Shown here: positions 8,797-18,394 of the stretch, in pieces
Position numbering within the stretch: the stretch's first letter is position 1
Layout of the letters: every line of letters starts with the position of its first letter
NCBI RefSeq assembly: GCF_000281045.1
Contig: NW_008246133.1
Span: 195,769 to 222,277 of the forward strand
DNA from: Saprolegnia diclina VS20
Taxonomy: Eukaryota; Oomycota; Saprolegniomycetes; Saprolegniales; Saprolegniaceae
DNA length: 26,509 bases
Direction of reading: 5' to 3'
Made by a program: the position numbers and the translations under genes
The notes under the pieces: generated by a model
Database searches by the model: none
What the model was told of the DNA's origin: nothing
What the model saw: the letters and a program-made list of their open reading frames with translations, nothing else

Positions 8797-9181
8797 TACA
8801 ACACTCAACTCGTGGCCGGCCCATTTGATACCATAGATTATTAACCAGCTAGTTATCACTACGCTCAAGTTTTGACCCTCCTAGTATTCTCTACCCTTCT
8901 TAATCGGTGCGACCAGTCCCGAGATAACCCTACCCCGCATTCTCGGACACGTCGTCGCAAAGGAGGGACGTTGCTTGGACTCTACCGACCCGCAAAGACC
9001 GTCGACGCGCGTATAAGAAGAGAGACAATCGATCTCGTGTGGACGTTGCTGTATGCATTATCTAAACGTACAGTGTCATTAACCTCGCATAACTAGGATC
9101 CGTACTAGTATCGTGTTTCCGACTGGCTTCTCTTGCGGTTAGGGTACTTATCCACGTCATTTTATGACAGGACTCGCGGCT
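8797..9181. other. Intergenic region between convergent genes, nothing recognised
   Basis: This stretch follows the zinc-finger stop and precedes the stop of the minus-strand membrane enzyme, so it carries both 3'UTRs. Only one short chance frame is open (8872-9096). No repeat or RNA gene was seen. Confidence 0.5.
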
Positions 9182-10156
9182 TTACAAGGTAGCTAAACAT
9201 GTTGTGTCTTCCGCAAAACTCGACCGAGCGACCGAGGGGCTCACGGGCGCGTCGTTGGCAGCTGTGTGTGGGAACACGTCGGTGCGCAGCCAGCCGAGTA
9301 CATTGGGCAAGAGCAGTCCCGTGCGGGCGAGGTACGCTTCGCCGCCCGGCTAAGCATGATCATGCGCCATCCCGCCCTTTGATGAGTTGAGACATATACC
9401 TTTTTCGCAAGCGAAATGTCCTTGAGAATCATATGCGAGAGCATGACAAAGAGCGTCATGAACGTGAGCATCGCGTACGGGAACCAGTGGTCGGCCAGCA
9501 CCGCGTACGAGAGGTACACGAGCAGTTTGCCGAGAAAATTCGGGTTGCGACTCCACTTGACATAGCCGTCCCTAATACTAGTAGATTAATACACTGAAAC
9601 TATAAACGTACTAGTACGTACGTGAACAAGACGCCAGGCGACGACCGCAACACAAAGTACTTTTGGGTGTCAGTGCACATGAGCAGCGTGAGTCCGGTCG
9701 TATGCAGCGCCGTGCAGAATCCCACAAGTCCCGGCGCTGGCTCGACGTGATTCGCAATGATGCAATAGTCGGCCGCCCAGTCCGCTGAGAGCACTAGGAC
9801 ACCGAGAAGCGCGGACGGCAACGTCATGTACGCCGCCCAGACCTTGTCGGGTGTCACGACATCCTTGACCACCCAGAAGACTCCAAACGTCCCGTGGTCT
9901 AGAGACGCGTCAAGCACACAAACCTGCAAGTCGAAGAAACACGAAGCAACGTACTCGCCAAGTGGAGGTATGCGGGCGTCGACCAGTTGCCAAAGTACCA
10001 CATGAGCAGTGGCAGTACGACGACCGTCGCGGCTTTTTGCGCGTTCAAAAGCTTGCGAACTTGGACTGGCCGCGGACCGCCAAGGCAATCGAGCATGAGA
10101 TAGTCCTTGAGCGGAATCACATAGCGTAGGTACACGTCGGTGATGCATTGCTGCAT
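9182..10156 (-). CDS. Polytopic membrane protein of the steroid-reductase/ICMT-like fold, paralog A
   Basis: Minus-strand exons 9955-10156, 9622-9898, 9400-9571 and 9182-9349 join in phases 1, 2 and 0 (introns 56, 50 and 50 nt) to give 272 aa. The protein has about five or six hydrophobic segments. The C-terminal half carries CTDTQKYFVLR, then TDGYVKWSRNPNFLGKLLVY and an amphipathic loop ending KDISLAKK. The dG.....RNPN(Y/F)LG..l.Y pattern is typical of the membrane-embedded cofactor site in the DUF1295 / steroid 5-alpha-reductase / isoprenylcysteine methyltransferase superfamily. The substrate cannot be told: lipid or sterol reduction or methylation are options. It aligns end to end with the plus-strand gene at 10542, including all three intron positions. 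The start at 10156 is set by alignment to that paralog (both begin just before VIPxKDY). Confidence 0.72.
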
Positions 10157-10541
10157 GCTGCTGCGCCAAAGTGAACGTGGCACAACGTGAAACGACACGA
10201 AACACTCTTTACGAATACGAATATTAGTAGAGCAAATCTCAGTACTTATCCGAAGGTTTGCTCTAGTTAACCCTCCCAGACCTAAAGGCGGATAATTGAT
10301 ATCGGCCACGCCTTGCAGTCTTTGAGCAGCCTATGAGTCGCTTCCACCGCGCTACATGTAGACCTGTGCATGCTGTCTACCAGAGCATGACGCGATGCGA
10401 GATGAGAGCATCTTGCTGCCGAGATGACGGGGTGCAACCGCCCTCGGTTTCGGTTGGGGCGGTCTCTGGTTGGCCGGCTCGAGGGCTAACTATGACACTG
10501 CGGCCTTTCGTCGTCACCATGCACTTGCTATCGAAACGAAC
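10157..10541. other. Shared divergent promoter region of the two paralogous membrane proteins
   Basis: About 385 bp lies between the two start codons. A partial motif TTATCCGA lies at 10246-10253, related to the TATCCGGATA motif. No symmetric palindrome was found, although the two genes look like products of an inverted duplication. Upstream 5'UTR introns are possible. Confidence 0.4.
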
Positions 10542-11497
10542 ATGGAGAGGATCTACGTCACTGCTGTCATCCCAGTCAAGGACTACTGCATGTACAGCTG
10601 CCTCGGCGGCCCACGACCGTTGACGCTCGGGCGGCTCGTCAACCTTCACAAGGCTGCGACCCCCCCGCTCATGATTGGGCTCATGCACGCATATGACAAC
10701 TTTACCATCTCGGCCTACGTCTACGTTGCCTGTACATGACGACATTGGACAAAAGACAATGACAAGTTGTACCCACGTGTGTAGGCCATAGCTCGCTCGC
10801 AACCGCGTGGCTTCTCAAGGGCCGTGTCATGCCCGACCAAATGTTTGCCGGACGCATGACGATTGTGTCGTCGGTGCTCTGCGTCGGTGTCTTTGGCGGC
10901 TACTGGGCCGCGGGGTTCCTGCTGATTTCCGGCCGCGTCGAGTCGTCGTCGCTCGTGCTGTCCCTTGTGCTCTACATGCACACGATGGGGCTTCTCTGCC
11001 TCATGTGCACCGACACGCAAAAGTTTTACCAGCTGCGCGCCCGGCCGGGGCTCATCACGTACGCCGCTGCAATATAGGTATCAAGGTATCGACAAATCAA
11101 CTCCGCCATGGTTTAGGGATGGGTGGCTCACGTGGAGCCGCAACACCAACTACCTTGGGACGTTTACTGTCTACCTCTCGTATGCGATTCTGGCGCAGCA
11201 CTGGGTCCCGTACGCGTGGCTCGGGCTCATGGTCGGTGTCTCGTACCTCTCGCGGATGGTCGTCAAGGACATTTCGCTGCGCAAAAAAGTATATTTTTTC
11301 GATCGATCTTGCAGACGAATGACTTTTTTGTATAGGAAGGCGCGGACCGCTACATGTCCCAGGCGTGGTTCTTCTTTCCCAATGTCTTTGGCTGGGCACG
11401 GCACACGCTGTATGCGCCCATCGTCGTCCATCCCGACGTTCTTGCCGGTCCGAGTCCCGACGAAGTCGCCGCTTGCAGGCCTATCGGGCCAACATAA
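10542..11497 (+). CDS. Polytopic membrane protein of the steroid-reductase/ICMT-like fold, paralog B
   Basis: Exons 10542-10731, 10785-11058, 11117-11288 and 11336-11497 join in phases 1, 2 and 0 (introns 53, 58 and 47 nt) to give 265 aa. It shares with paralog A the segments CLGGPRP near the start, LCLMCTDTQKFYQLR in the middle, and TDGWLTWSRNTNYLGTFTVY followed by KDISLRKK. The third exon is exactly 172 nt in both genes. One change stands out: the superfamily RNPN motif is RNTN here (proline to threonine), so activity or specificity may differ from paralog A. The C-terminal tails of the two diverge. The reaction and substrate are unknown; a membrane lipid or sterol reductase/methyltransferase is the family-level guess. 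Confidence 0.72.
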
Positions 11498-11613
11498 GAA
11501 TGAATCCGAAATTGATCTCGCCCGACTTGTGCACAGCTTGTCTAGCGCTTTGATCTACCGTTGCGATGACCCTTGACAGCTACAAAACAGAATCTATATT
11601 CTGGATTAAAGAG

Positions 11614-12997
11614 TTACTTGGCGCGCCAGACCATGGCGCGGCCCGAACTGTTGCCGCTCACAATCACGTCGATCGACGGGTGGAACGTGTTCATTGAAAA
11701 CACCGACCGGCAGAGGTCGTCGTCCAAGCGCTGCAGCGGCTGTTTGGTTCTCGCGCCAAAAATCTCGATGCAGCGCGGCTGCTGGTTCGACCCGAGGACG
11801 TAGCGCGGCGTCGCACTGCACTTGGGGTCCCAGTGCGCGTGAAACTTGGTGAGCCACCGGCCTGTCTGATTGTTGTGTACAAAGCGGGTCGTGGGTTTAT
11901 CGCTGGTCGCTGGCATGCTGTACAGGTGGACATAGTCGTCTTGGCCGACGGTCACAAGCCACTCGCCATTGGGCGAAAAGTAGGCGCAGTTGATACTGCG
12001 GTGGTGCGGCAATGTGACGAGTGGCGTCGACGGCTGGCGGGCATCCCAGAGACACACGGTGCGATCGAGCGACGCGGTCGCAAAGCTGCTAGCCGCAATA
12101 TGAAGATGTTGGTCAGGCATAGGGTGCTACGTACTGGGTCGATCCCGGTTGGCGGTGCACCGTGTTGATCTTCTTCTCGTGGAGGGTCCACGATGTGGGC
12201 TTGCCACGAGCGCGCCGGTCGATCGAGAAGACGTGCCCGGCTTCGTCGCACGTCAAGAGCGCATTCGGTTCGGAGATGTCGACGTAGGTCAGCGCGACGT
12301 CGGTGTGGAAGACGTCGGTGCGCGCTTGCGTCACGAGGTCGTACTGCTGGATGCTGCCGTCAAAGGCCGATGTGAGCAGCGTATCCGCTTCAAAATGAAT
12401 CGACGAGATCGCTTGCTTGTGCGGTCGCCACGTCACGATCGTATTGTCGTCGCTGCTGTCGCGGTCCAGTGGCACAGACCAGAGCGCGACGTTGCCGTCG
12501 ACGTCAGCGATCGCCGAGAGAATGTGGTCCTTGGCCAATGACGGGTGGCACGCGATTGCGTAGATACGGCTCGGTGTGACCTTTTCGACATCGAATTCGT
12601 GCAGTGTGTACTTGGCGTCTTCCTGGGGCGCCTCCACGACCGGCTTGCGCTCGGCGCCGTCCCGGCCAAAGAGCTGCCCGAGCGCCGCCGAGTCGGCGTC
12701 GGTCGGAAACGACGCTTCATTCGCGACGAGTTCTTCGGACAAGTGCGCTCGAAGCTCGCGCGGCAACGGCGCCTGAAGGTCGTCTGGCAACACGGCCTCC
12801 TTGCCTTGAAGGCGGCGCGATGACCGGCGCGGCGCGGCCACGTCGTCGTCCACGGTCTTCTTGCGCTTGATGGGCTTGGGCTTGGCCGCGTTCACGCGCT
12901 GCTTGAGCGCCGTCGCCGACGCCTTGAGGCCCATCTCCTCCATCATCTGCATGTTGCGCGCAATCTTGGCGCGGCGCGCCTCCTCGTACGCCGACAT
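11614..12997 (-). CDS. WDR76: WD40-repeat protein WDR76 (DDB2/CMR1 family)
   Basis: Minus-strand exons 12135-12997 and 11614-12088 are joined by a 45-nt intron, giving 445 aa (444 if the second of two adjacent acceptors is used). Residues 1-60 are helical and basic (MSAYEEARRAKIARNMQMME, then KPKPIKRKK), followed by RRSSRRLQGKE, a WDR76/CMR1 hallmark. The C-terminal about 300 residues form a beta-propeller, with blades ending in VALWSVP, VCLWDAR, VHLYSMP and AMVWRAK. ATASLDRTVCLWD spans the region just after the splice. Family members bind damaged or replicating DNA and can act as CUL4-DDB1 substrate receptors in the nucleus. The start at 12997 is the first ATG; the frame is open to 13024 only through a non-ATG codon. 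It is convergent with paralog B, with 116 bp between stops. Confidence 0.88.
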
Positions 12998-13834
12998 GCT
13001 CCTGGATCGATGCGGCTCGTCCACGATTTGCTAAATGTAGCACAAAACCGGATGCGTCCGGATACGGTGCCACGCCGCCATTCCCGCCACAATGAAGCCC
13101 TTCGACGATTCGCGCCGCCGAGCCAACGATGCAGCACCTCTCGCCAGTCGACAAAGCGTATACGACGAGGTTCGACAACATGAATACCTTGCCTCTAAAC
13201 AATAGCAAACAATAAGGTCGTCCCACACATTTATCACCCACCACACGTAATCGTGCTTGCGCGAGGTCGCCGACGCCCCTTGGACGATTAAGTGCCAGTG
13301 AGGCAGTACCAGGTATGCAAGCGTGTTCCACTTCGACCATATCTGACGGCGTCATGATGCGCCATTTTGTTTCATCCATCATCGTTAGAGGCTGCTGGGC
13401 AGAGGCGACTGGATGGCTTCATCGCGGTCGGTCCTTGACACCAGAACTATGGTTCCTCGGCTGCATGGGTTGAAGGGACTGTAGCTGCTCTACCGCGTTT
13501 GTGTCTTTCGAGCACTGCGAGGCAAAACATTGGACGAGCGACCACCGCGCACTCCGCTTGGTTTTGCTGCCGAGATGTTGGACGATGCGAGTTGTCGGTC
13601 ATTTGCCTGGTGCGTTGGCGTGATCAGCGTCGTCTTGAATGCTACGTGGGTTGTTCGAGCAAACGATAGTTGCTCCAGTAGCTACATGTAGCTATCTACA
13701 CCTCTTGGCGTTCTTCAATGCTGTGGGCTCGTCACGAAATCTGGACCTCGTCATCCGACGAGAGAGGGCGTTACGCGGCTGTGTCTACAGAAGCAAAACG
13801 ACCTCAGCCAAACCAAATTAGCTCGAGCCAGTAG
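12998..13834. other. Divergent intergenic region of about 840 bp with no gene supported
   Basis: Adjacent to WDR76 lies the doubled CCGGAT/TCCGGAT motif (13048-13065). A minus-strand frame spans 12717-13382, but it mostly shadows WDR76 exon 1 in another frame and its upstream part lacks protein-like patterning. The segment 13400-13830 has frequent stops in all frames. Nothing else was recognised. Confidence 0.4.
13048..13065 (-). promoter_or_regulatory. Paired CCGGAT / TCCGGATAC motif upstream of WDR76
   Basis: Two copies of the CCGGAT core, CCGGAT at 13048-13053 and TCCGGATAC at 13057-13065, lie as a direct repeat 51-68 bp upstream of the WDR76 start. They share the core of the TATCCGGATA palindromes elsewhere in the window. 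Confidence 0.35.
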
Positions 13835-15688
13835 ATGGTGCGGACGCGCAAGGTAGCGGCGGTGATACCCGGTCCGTCCGTGCAGCTCCTGGAAGCGCTC
13901 ACTGCACGGCGCCACCGCGTGCGGCACGATGTGTGCCTCTTCTTTGTGAGTCTCTTTGTCTCGATCAACATTGTCATCATGGTAAACCTTTCTAAAATCT
14001 GATCTCATCTCTCCAAATGTAGCCGTTCGAGGCGTATTTGTCCGAGCCGGTGCCGTGGAGTGCACCGCCGATCGACAAGCCCGATGCAACGACCTTTGCT
14101 GCCTTCAACACGACGACACTCGCGCGCAACCAAGCCTTGTACAACCGCGGGACGCTTCCGCGCGGCGACACCTACTATGCCGACGCCAGTGAGCACAGCT
14201 ATGTGCTTCGCCACGTGCTCGAGGTGTCAATGCCAAGGACGTGTGCGTCACTGGTCTTGGGGCTACCCGGTGCCGTATTTTACGGCTCGGCCATGCACGC
14301 GCTCCTCTGCGACGTCGCGACGCTCAGGAATCAGACGGCGCTCCGTTGGCACAACCGGGGCACCTGCCTTGTCGTGACGTTTCTCTGGCTGCCGATCGCC
14401 CACGAGTGTCTTTGGCTCACGGCCGGGAACGATCTCGTGGCCACCAACTCGTCCGTCGAAGTGACATTGTACTTTGCTCTCACGCAGTACCCGTACCCGG
14501 CGCTGCTCTGGACCAAGTTTGTGTGCCGCACGATCTCGACGTACATTGTCGTGTACGTCCTCTGGGATCGGTACTACAAACACTATTTTGCGCTCGCCCG
14601 GTTGATGGGCGAGCACGGCCACCGCGCCGGCTTGGACAACGGGTACGTGTGGCACTACCACCTCGTTGTCGGGGACCCGACTTCGATCCTTGTCACGAGT
14701 CCGCTGGTTGTCGGCGTGTTCTTTTTGGACATTTGGCTGAGCCCGCACGTGATTGCAACCGCTGTCCTACGGCTCTTGCAGACCCAAGACGTCTCAACCA
14801 TGCTGCGCGCCGCTTTGTATCTCTTTCGCATGGTGCGCAAAACCACTAATGACATTAGTGGCTGTACTTTGCACTAGGTTTGGATCGCGTACGGTGCCAT
14901 GTGTGCAACCTCTGTGTGTCTGAAGCGGTCACGGCGCCACTGCCTCTTTGCCGAGGTTGACCCGACCGTGCTCGTGCTCACCATGACGTTCTATGGCCCG
15001 CTCTTGTGGCTTCTCGCTGGCAACGTCTGGGTTTGCCTGCGACTGTGCCAATGGCTCCTCACGTGCTTACTGCCGGAGGACGCCAAAGCGACGCGCGTCG
15101 AGATCATTCTCGTGGGTACTGTCTACATTGCACTTGTGGCGCTGCTGCCATTGACGTACGGCTTTCTCGTTGGCTATATCCGTACGCAAGACAAATTGTC
15201 CATCGATGTACGACAACTGAGAACGATGGAATGTACTAGGGAAACCGCGGGTGCCGTCGATCGCGTACCATAGCTATCGGTACAATTCGCTCAAAACCCG
15301 GGCGTTCATCACGCCGGTCCACCCGCTTCGACTCGGCGAACACCTCGGTGTTTCGTTTGGCGGCTCGATCTACTCGGTGTTTGAAATGCGCATGCAGTAC
15401 AAGAAGACGCCGACGATGAATGCGCGCGGGTCCGACTGCTTCCTCTTGTGCTACCGCAACAGCGACCTGGTCGCCAAGATGCGACTCAGCCTTCTCGGCA
15501 GCCTCGACTGCAGTGGCGGCGGGAGAAGCCCGCCCATAATTGATGCCGACGAGCCGTGCGAGTTTCATGTAAATGCCCTCAACTACTCGGGCCGCCAGCG
15601 AAAGCTGTCGCTTCTTGCGGGCCGCGGCAGCATCGACACACGCATCACGATCTCCCGGTCGACGCACCCGACCGAGTGGTGTATGTAA
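13835..15688 (+). CDS. Large polytopic membrane protein of unknown family
   Basis: Exons 13835-13981, 14023-14832, 14878-15181 and 15240-15688 join in consistent phases (introns 41, 45 and 58 nt) to give 569 aa. About eight or nine hydrophobic segments are visible, at roughly residues 33-49, 122-145, 163-184, 194-210, 213-232, 270-288, 316-331, 347-378 and 392-418. A non-membrane region of about 90 residues with a possible N-glycosylation site (NTTT, near residue 78) follows the first segment, suggesting a luminal or extracellular loop. The last about 150 residues are soluble and contain KPRVPSIAYHSYRYNSLKTR and PLRLGEHLGVSFGGSIYSVF. I recognise no family; it may be oomycete-specific. Alternatives include a transporter or a cell-surface receptor. 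The start is the first ATG that gives a charged N-terminus before the first membrane segment. Confidence 0.7.
14843..14861. repeat. Perfect 9-bp inverted repeat with 1-nt spacer inside an intron
   Basis: CCACTAATG, one A, then CATTAGTGG lie inside the 45-nt intron 14833-14877. The left arm includes a branch-point-like CTAAT, so hairpin formation could affect splicing. Confidence 0.55.
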
Positions 15689-16169
15689 TGACTTTACCGC
15701 TTGCTCAAGATCGCAAATTCTTACACTCTTTGTCGAGATCACATAATAAAGATGCGTCTCTGTCAACGTGTGCCAACGCGTCGCACGACAGCGCCATCGT
15801 GTCAAGACGGCGGCTGACCAAGAAATGACCGGCGCGCTGCAATGCACTAGTACCTACAACGTGGTCCTTCGAGCCGATTCCTTATCCCCAATCGTCTCTC
15901 CATTTTGTAAGACGACCATCCGCAGTGCTAACGACCGAGACGATCCGACACGTTGCAGGTCTTGGCCAGCCCGACGCGACCGTCCAAGATCGCAACCCTT
16001 CACATACGTATTATAAACCCTTCAAGTAAATACTATACCCTTCGCTTAAGTATTGTAGGCAAACGGACCCTTTTGGTTGGCTTCCAGTCGTTGGGTCTTT
16101 TTAGACCAATGGCATCGCCCGACGTAATTGGCTCGCGAGCATCAAGTTGCATCTCGCGTCGCCGCCGGT
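15689..16169. other. Intergenic region and promoter of NOC2
   Basis: No gene was seen. A degenerate tandem repeat of about 21 bp, marked by ACCCTTC, occupies about 15995-16058 (separate entry). The stretch before the NOC2 ATG contains an in-frame but non-ATG opening (from 16128) that I do not take as coding. Confidence 0.45.
15995..16058 (+). repeat. Three degenerate tandem copies of an about 21-bp unit starting ACCCTTC
   Basis: ACCCTTC occurs at 15995, 16017 and 16037, spaced 22 and 20 bp. Each copy is followed by an AT-rich tail with TA steps (for example ACATACGTATTATAA and AAGTAAATACTAT). The spacing is about two helical turns, which would put bound proteins on the same DNA face. The array ends about 110 bp upstream of the NOC2 start. 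Confidence 0.4.
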
Positions 16170-18368
16170 ATGAAGAAGAAGGCCATCAAGTTCATCGCCA
16201 AGGGCGGGCTCAAGCACAAGATTGCCAAGCGCAATGACAAGAAGAAGTTCAACAAGGGCAAGAAGCCTGCCGTGCCATCGACCAAGCCGGCCAAGGCGGC
16301 GCCGCGCTCGGCCGACGCCGAGTCGTCCGACATGCTGGACGATATGGACGTCGACGACTTTCTCAATGGCGACTTCCTTGACAACGACGAGGACGAGGAC
16401 GAGGTCAACGACAGCGACGACGACGTCGACATGAACGGCGACGACGACGACGACGACGATGGCTCGAGCGAAGAAGAGGACGAGAGCGCGCTCGACCCGC
16501 GCTACCTCGCGGCGAGCCGCGACGAAGACATTGCCGAGTCGGAAGACGACGAAGAGGCCAACGCCGCGTCTGTGCCCAACGAAGCGCCCGGTTCGGACTC
16601 GCGCATCGAGCTTACGATGGAGGCGCTTCGCGCGATTGAAGCCAAGTGCGCATCGTCGCCGAGCATCAAGTCACTGCGCCGGCTGCTGCAGATCTTTAGC
16701 GACGCGTGCCAGTCGCCCGAGTCGGACAAGACGGGCCCGAAGAACACCAAGTACGACATTCGGTCGAGCGCGGTCTACAACGAGCTCATGGTGTCGGTCT
16801 TCAAGCACACTGTGGCGATCTGGGACTCGTACTTTGGCGACAGCGAGACGCTCGACACCAAGAAGTGGTGCGCTCCTTCAAGCATACGACAAGCATACCA
16901 CTCACACTATGTTCTTAGGTCCAAGATTGCGCCGATGCTCCGCCGCTTCTATGCGTGCGCCGTGTACCTTCTCCAGGAAACCACCAACGCCGACATTCAG
17001 CGCTTCGTGCTCCGGGGCTTGACCAAGTACATGCGGTTCGTGGTGCCGTGCCACAAGACGGCGCGCAAGCTGCTCAAGTGCTTTGTCTCTCTCTGGGGCA
17101 AGTCGCTCGACACCCAAGTGTGCATGCTCGCGTTTGTCCGCGTCCGCGAACTCGCGCAGCTCATGCCGTTCCCGTTCCTTGAACTCTGTCTCAAGGCGCT
17201 GTATCTGAGCTACATGCGCAACGCCAAGTTTACGAACGGCGTCAACTTCCAGCACCACATCGTGATGGGCAACTGCATCGTCGAGCTCTACGGCCTCGAC
17301 CTCGTCTCGTCGTACCAGCACGTCTTTATCTACATTCGCCAGCTTGCGATTTCGATCCGCAAGGCGATCGCGTCGCCGTCGACCGAGACGCTCAAGGGCC
17401 TGCTGACGTGGCGCTTTGTCAACTGCCTCAAGGTCTGGGCCGCGGTCGTCGCCGCGTACCCGGAGGAGAACCAGCTCAAGGCGCTCGTGTACCCGATCTC
17501 GCAGCTCTGCTTTGCGCTCATGCGCCTCGCGTCGGTCGTACGCTACATCCCGCTGCGCTTCCAGTGCATCAAGGTGCTCCAGCAGATCGCCTTTGCGACC
17601 AACACGTTTGTCCCGACGGCGCCCGTGCTTCTCGAAGTGCTGACGCTCGGCACGAAGGCCAAGACCAAGAAGCAGGCCAAGGACACGGAGATTGTCGAGC
17701 TCGATTTGCTCGTCAAGCTCTCCAAGGCCGCGACCGAGAACAAGCGCGTCCAGGACATGGTCGTCTCCAAGGTCTTTGAGCTCCTGCAGCGCGAGTGTGA
17801 CGTGTACAAGTACTCGATCGCGTTCCCGGAGTTTGCCGTCCCGCTCTCGCTGGCGCTCGCCAAGTTTGCGAGCTCGACCAATGTGCCCCAGTGGAAGTCG
17901 ATGGCCCGCGGTCTCATCGCCAACATTGAGAAGCGCTCCGAGTGGATCCGTGCCAAGCGCGTGGTCGCCGACATTGCGCCCAAGGAGCTCGAGAAGGTCA
18001 AGGCGTTCCTGGCCGTCGAGCGCACGGAAGCGGTCACCAAGATCTTTGAGAAGGACGCCAAGTCGCAGACCGAAAAGGCTGCGCAGTACAAGCAGCAGCA
18101 CGGCGGCAACGACGTTGGCGGCGACGACGAGGACGATGACGCGCTCGACGACATTCTCCGCGGCGACAAGCAACGCGACGACAAGGACGAGGACGAGGAC
18201 GACGACATGTCGGACGACGAAGAAGAGAAGCCCAAGAAGAAGCGCAACAAGAAGAAGAAGAAGACGAACGCGGGCCCCAAGGTGAGCCTCGACGAGTTTA
18301 AGAAATCGGTCGCCGCCGTCGACGAAGAAGACCACGTCGAAAACATGATCTGGTCGGACGACGAGTAG
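16170..18368 (+). CDS. NOC2: Nucleolar complex protein 2 (ribosome assembly factor)
   Basis: Exons 16170-16867 and 16919-18368 give 715 aa. NOC2 pairs with NOC1 and then NOC3 to carry 60S pre-ribosomes from the nucleolus to the nucleoplasm. The N-terminus is very basic (MKKKAIKFIAKGGLKHKIAK), a nucleolar targeting type, followed by a long D/E-rich run at about residues 50-125 and a second acidic then lysine-rich patch near the C-terminus (PKKKRNKKKKK). The central helical repeat has family features, such as RGLTKYMRFVVPCHKTARKL, MRNAKFTNGVNFQHHIVMGN and RYIPLRFQCIKVLQQIAFAT. The 51-nt intron (16868-16918) has no stop and is a multiple of three, so the unspliced frame is also open; it is called an intron because removal restores the conserved KKW-SKIAPMLRRFY. 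The ATG at 16170 is the first in frame. Confidence 0.93.
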   Translation: MKKKAIKFIAKGGLKHKIAKRNDKKKFNKGKKPAVPSTKPAKAAPRSADAESSDMLDDMDVDDFLNGDFLDNDEDEDEVNDSDDDVDMNGDDDDDDDGSSEEEDESALDPRYLAASRDEDIAESEDDEEANAASVPNEAPGSDSRIELTMEALRAIEAKCASSPSIKSLRRLLQIFSDACQSPESDKTGPKNTKYDIRSSAVYNELMVSVFKHTVAIWDSYFGDSETLDTKKWCAPSSIRQAYHSHYVLRSKIAPMLRRFYACAVYLLQETTNADIQRFVLRGLTKYMRFVVPCHKTARKLLKCFVSLWGKSLDTQVCMLAFVRVRELAQLMPFPFLELCLKALYLSYMRNAKFTNGVNFQHHIVMGNCIVELYGLDLVSSYQHVFIYIRQLAISIRKAIASPSTETLKGLLTWRFVNCLKVWAAVVAAYPEENQLKALVYPISQLCFALMRLASVVRYIPLRFQCIKVLQQIAFATNTFVPTAPVLLEVLTLGTKAKTKKQAKDTEIVELDLLVKLSKAATENKRVQDMVVSKVFELLQRECDVYKYSIAFPEFAVPLSLALAKFASSTNVPQWKSMARGLIANIEKRSEWIRAKRVVADIAPKELEKVKAFLAVERTEAVTKIFEKDAKSQTEKAAQYKQQHGGNDVGGDDEDDDALDDILRGDKQRDDKDEDEDDDMSDDEEEKPKKKRNKKKKKTNAGPKVSLDEFKKSVAAVDEEDHVENMIWSDDE
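16380..16486 (+). repeat. Low-complexity GAC/GAG codon runs (acidic tract) in NOC2
   Basis: Runs of GAC and GAG codons encode uninterrupted D/E stretches. A similar run lies at about 18121-18236. Such acidic tracts are normal in nucleolar assembly factors; the DNA repeat may vary in length between strains. Confidence 0.7.
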
Positions 18369-18394
18369 ATGCATCGTAAAATCTTATATTGTAT

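Noticed and set aside
8872-9096. Possible tRNA or small RNA in the 8.8-9.2 kb gap
   Set aside because: No cloverleaf or A/B box pattern could be made out by eye.
12717-13382. A 221-codon minus-strand frame covering part of WDR76 exon 1 and its upstream region
   Set aside because: Overlaps WDR76 in another frame and includes the promoter motif; no protein-like pattern in the unique part.
16902-18374. A 490-codon minus-strand open frame opposite NOC2
   Set aside because: Antisense shadow of a strongly biased gene; the residues are leucine/valine/arginine-rich with no domain, and NOC2 on the other strand is certain.
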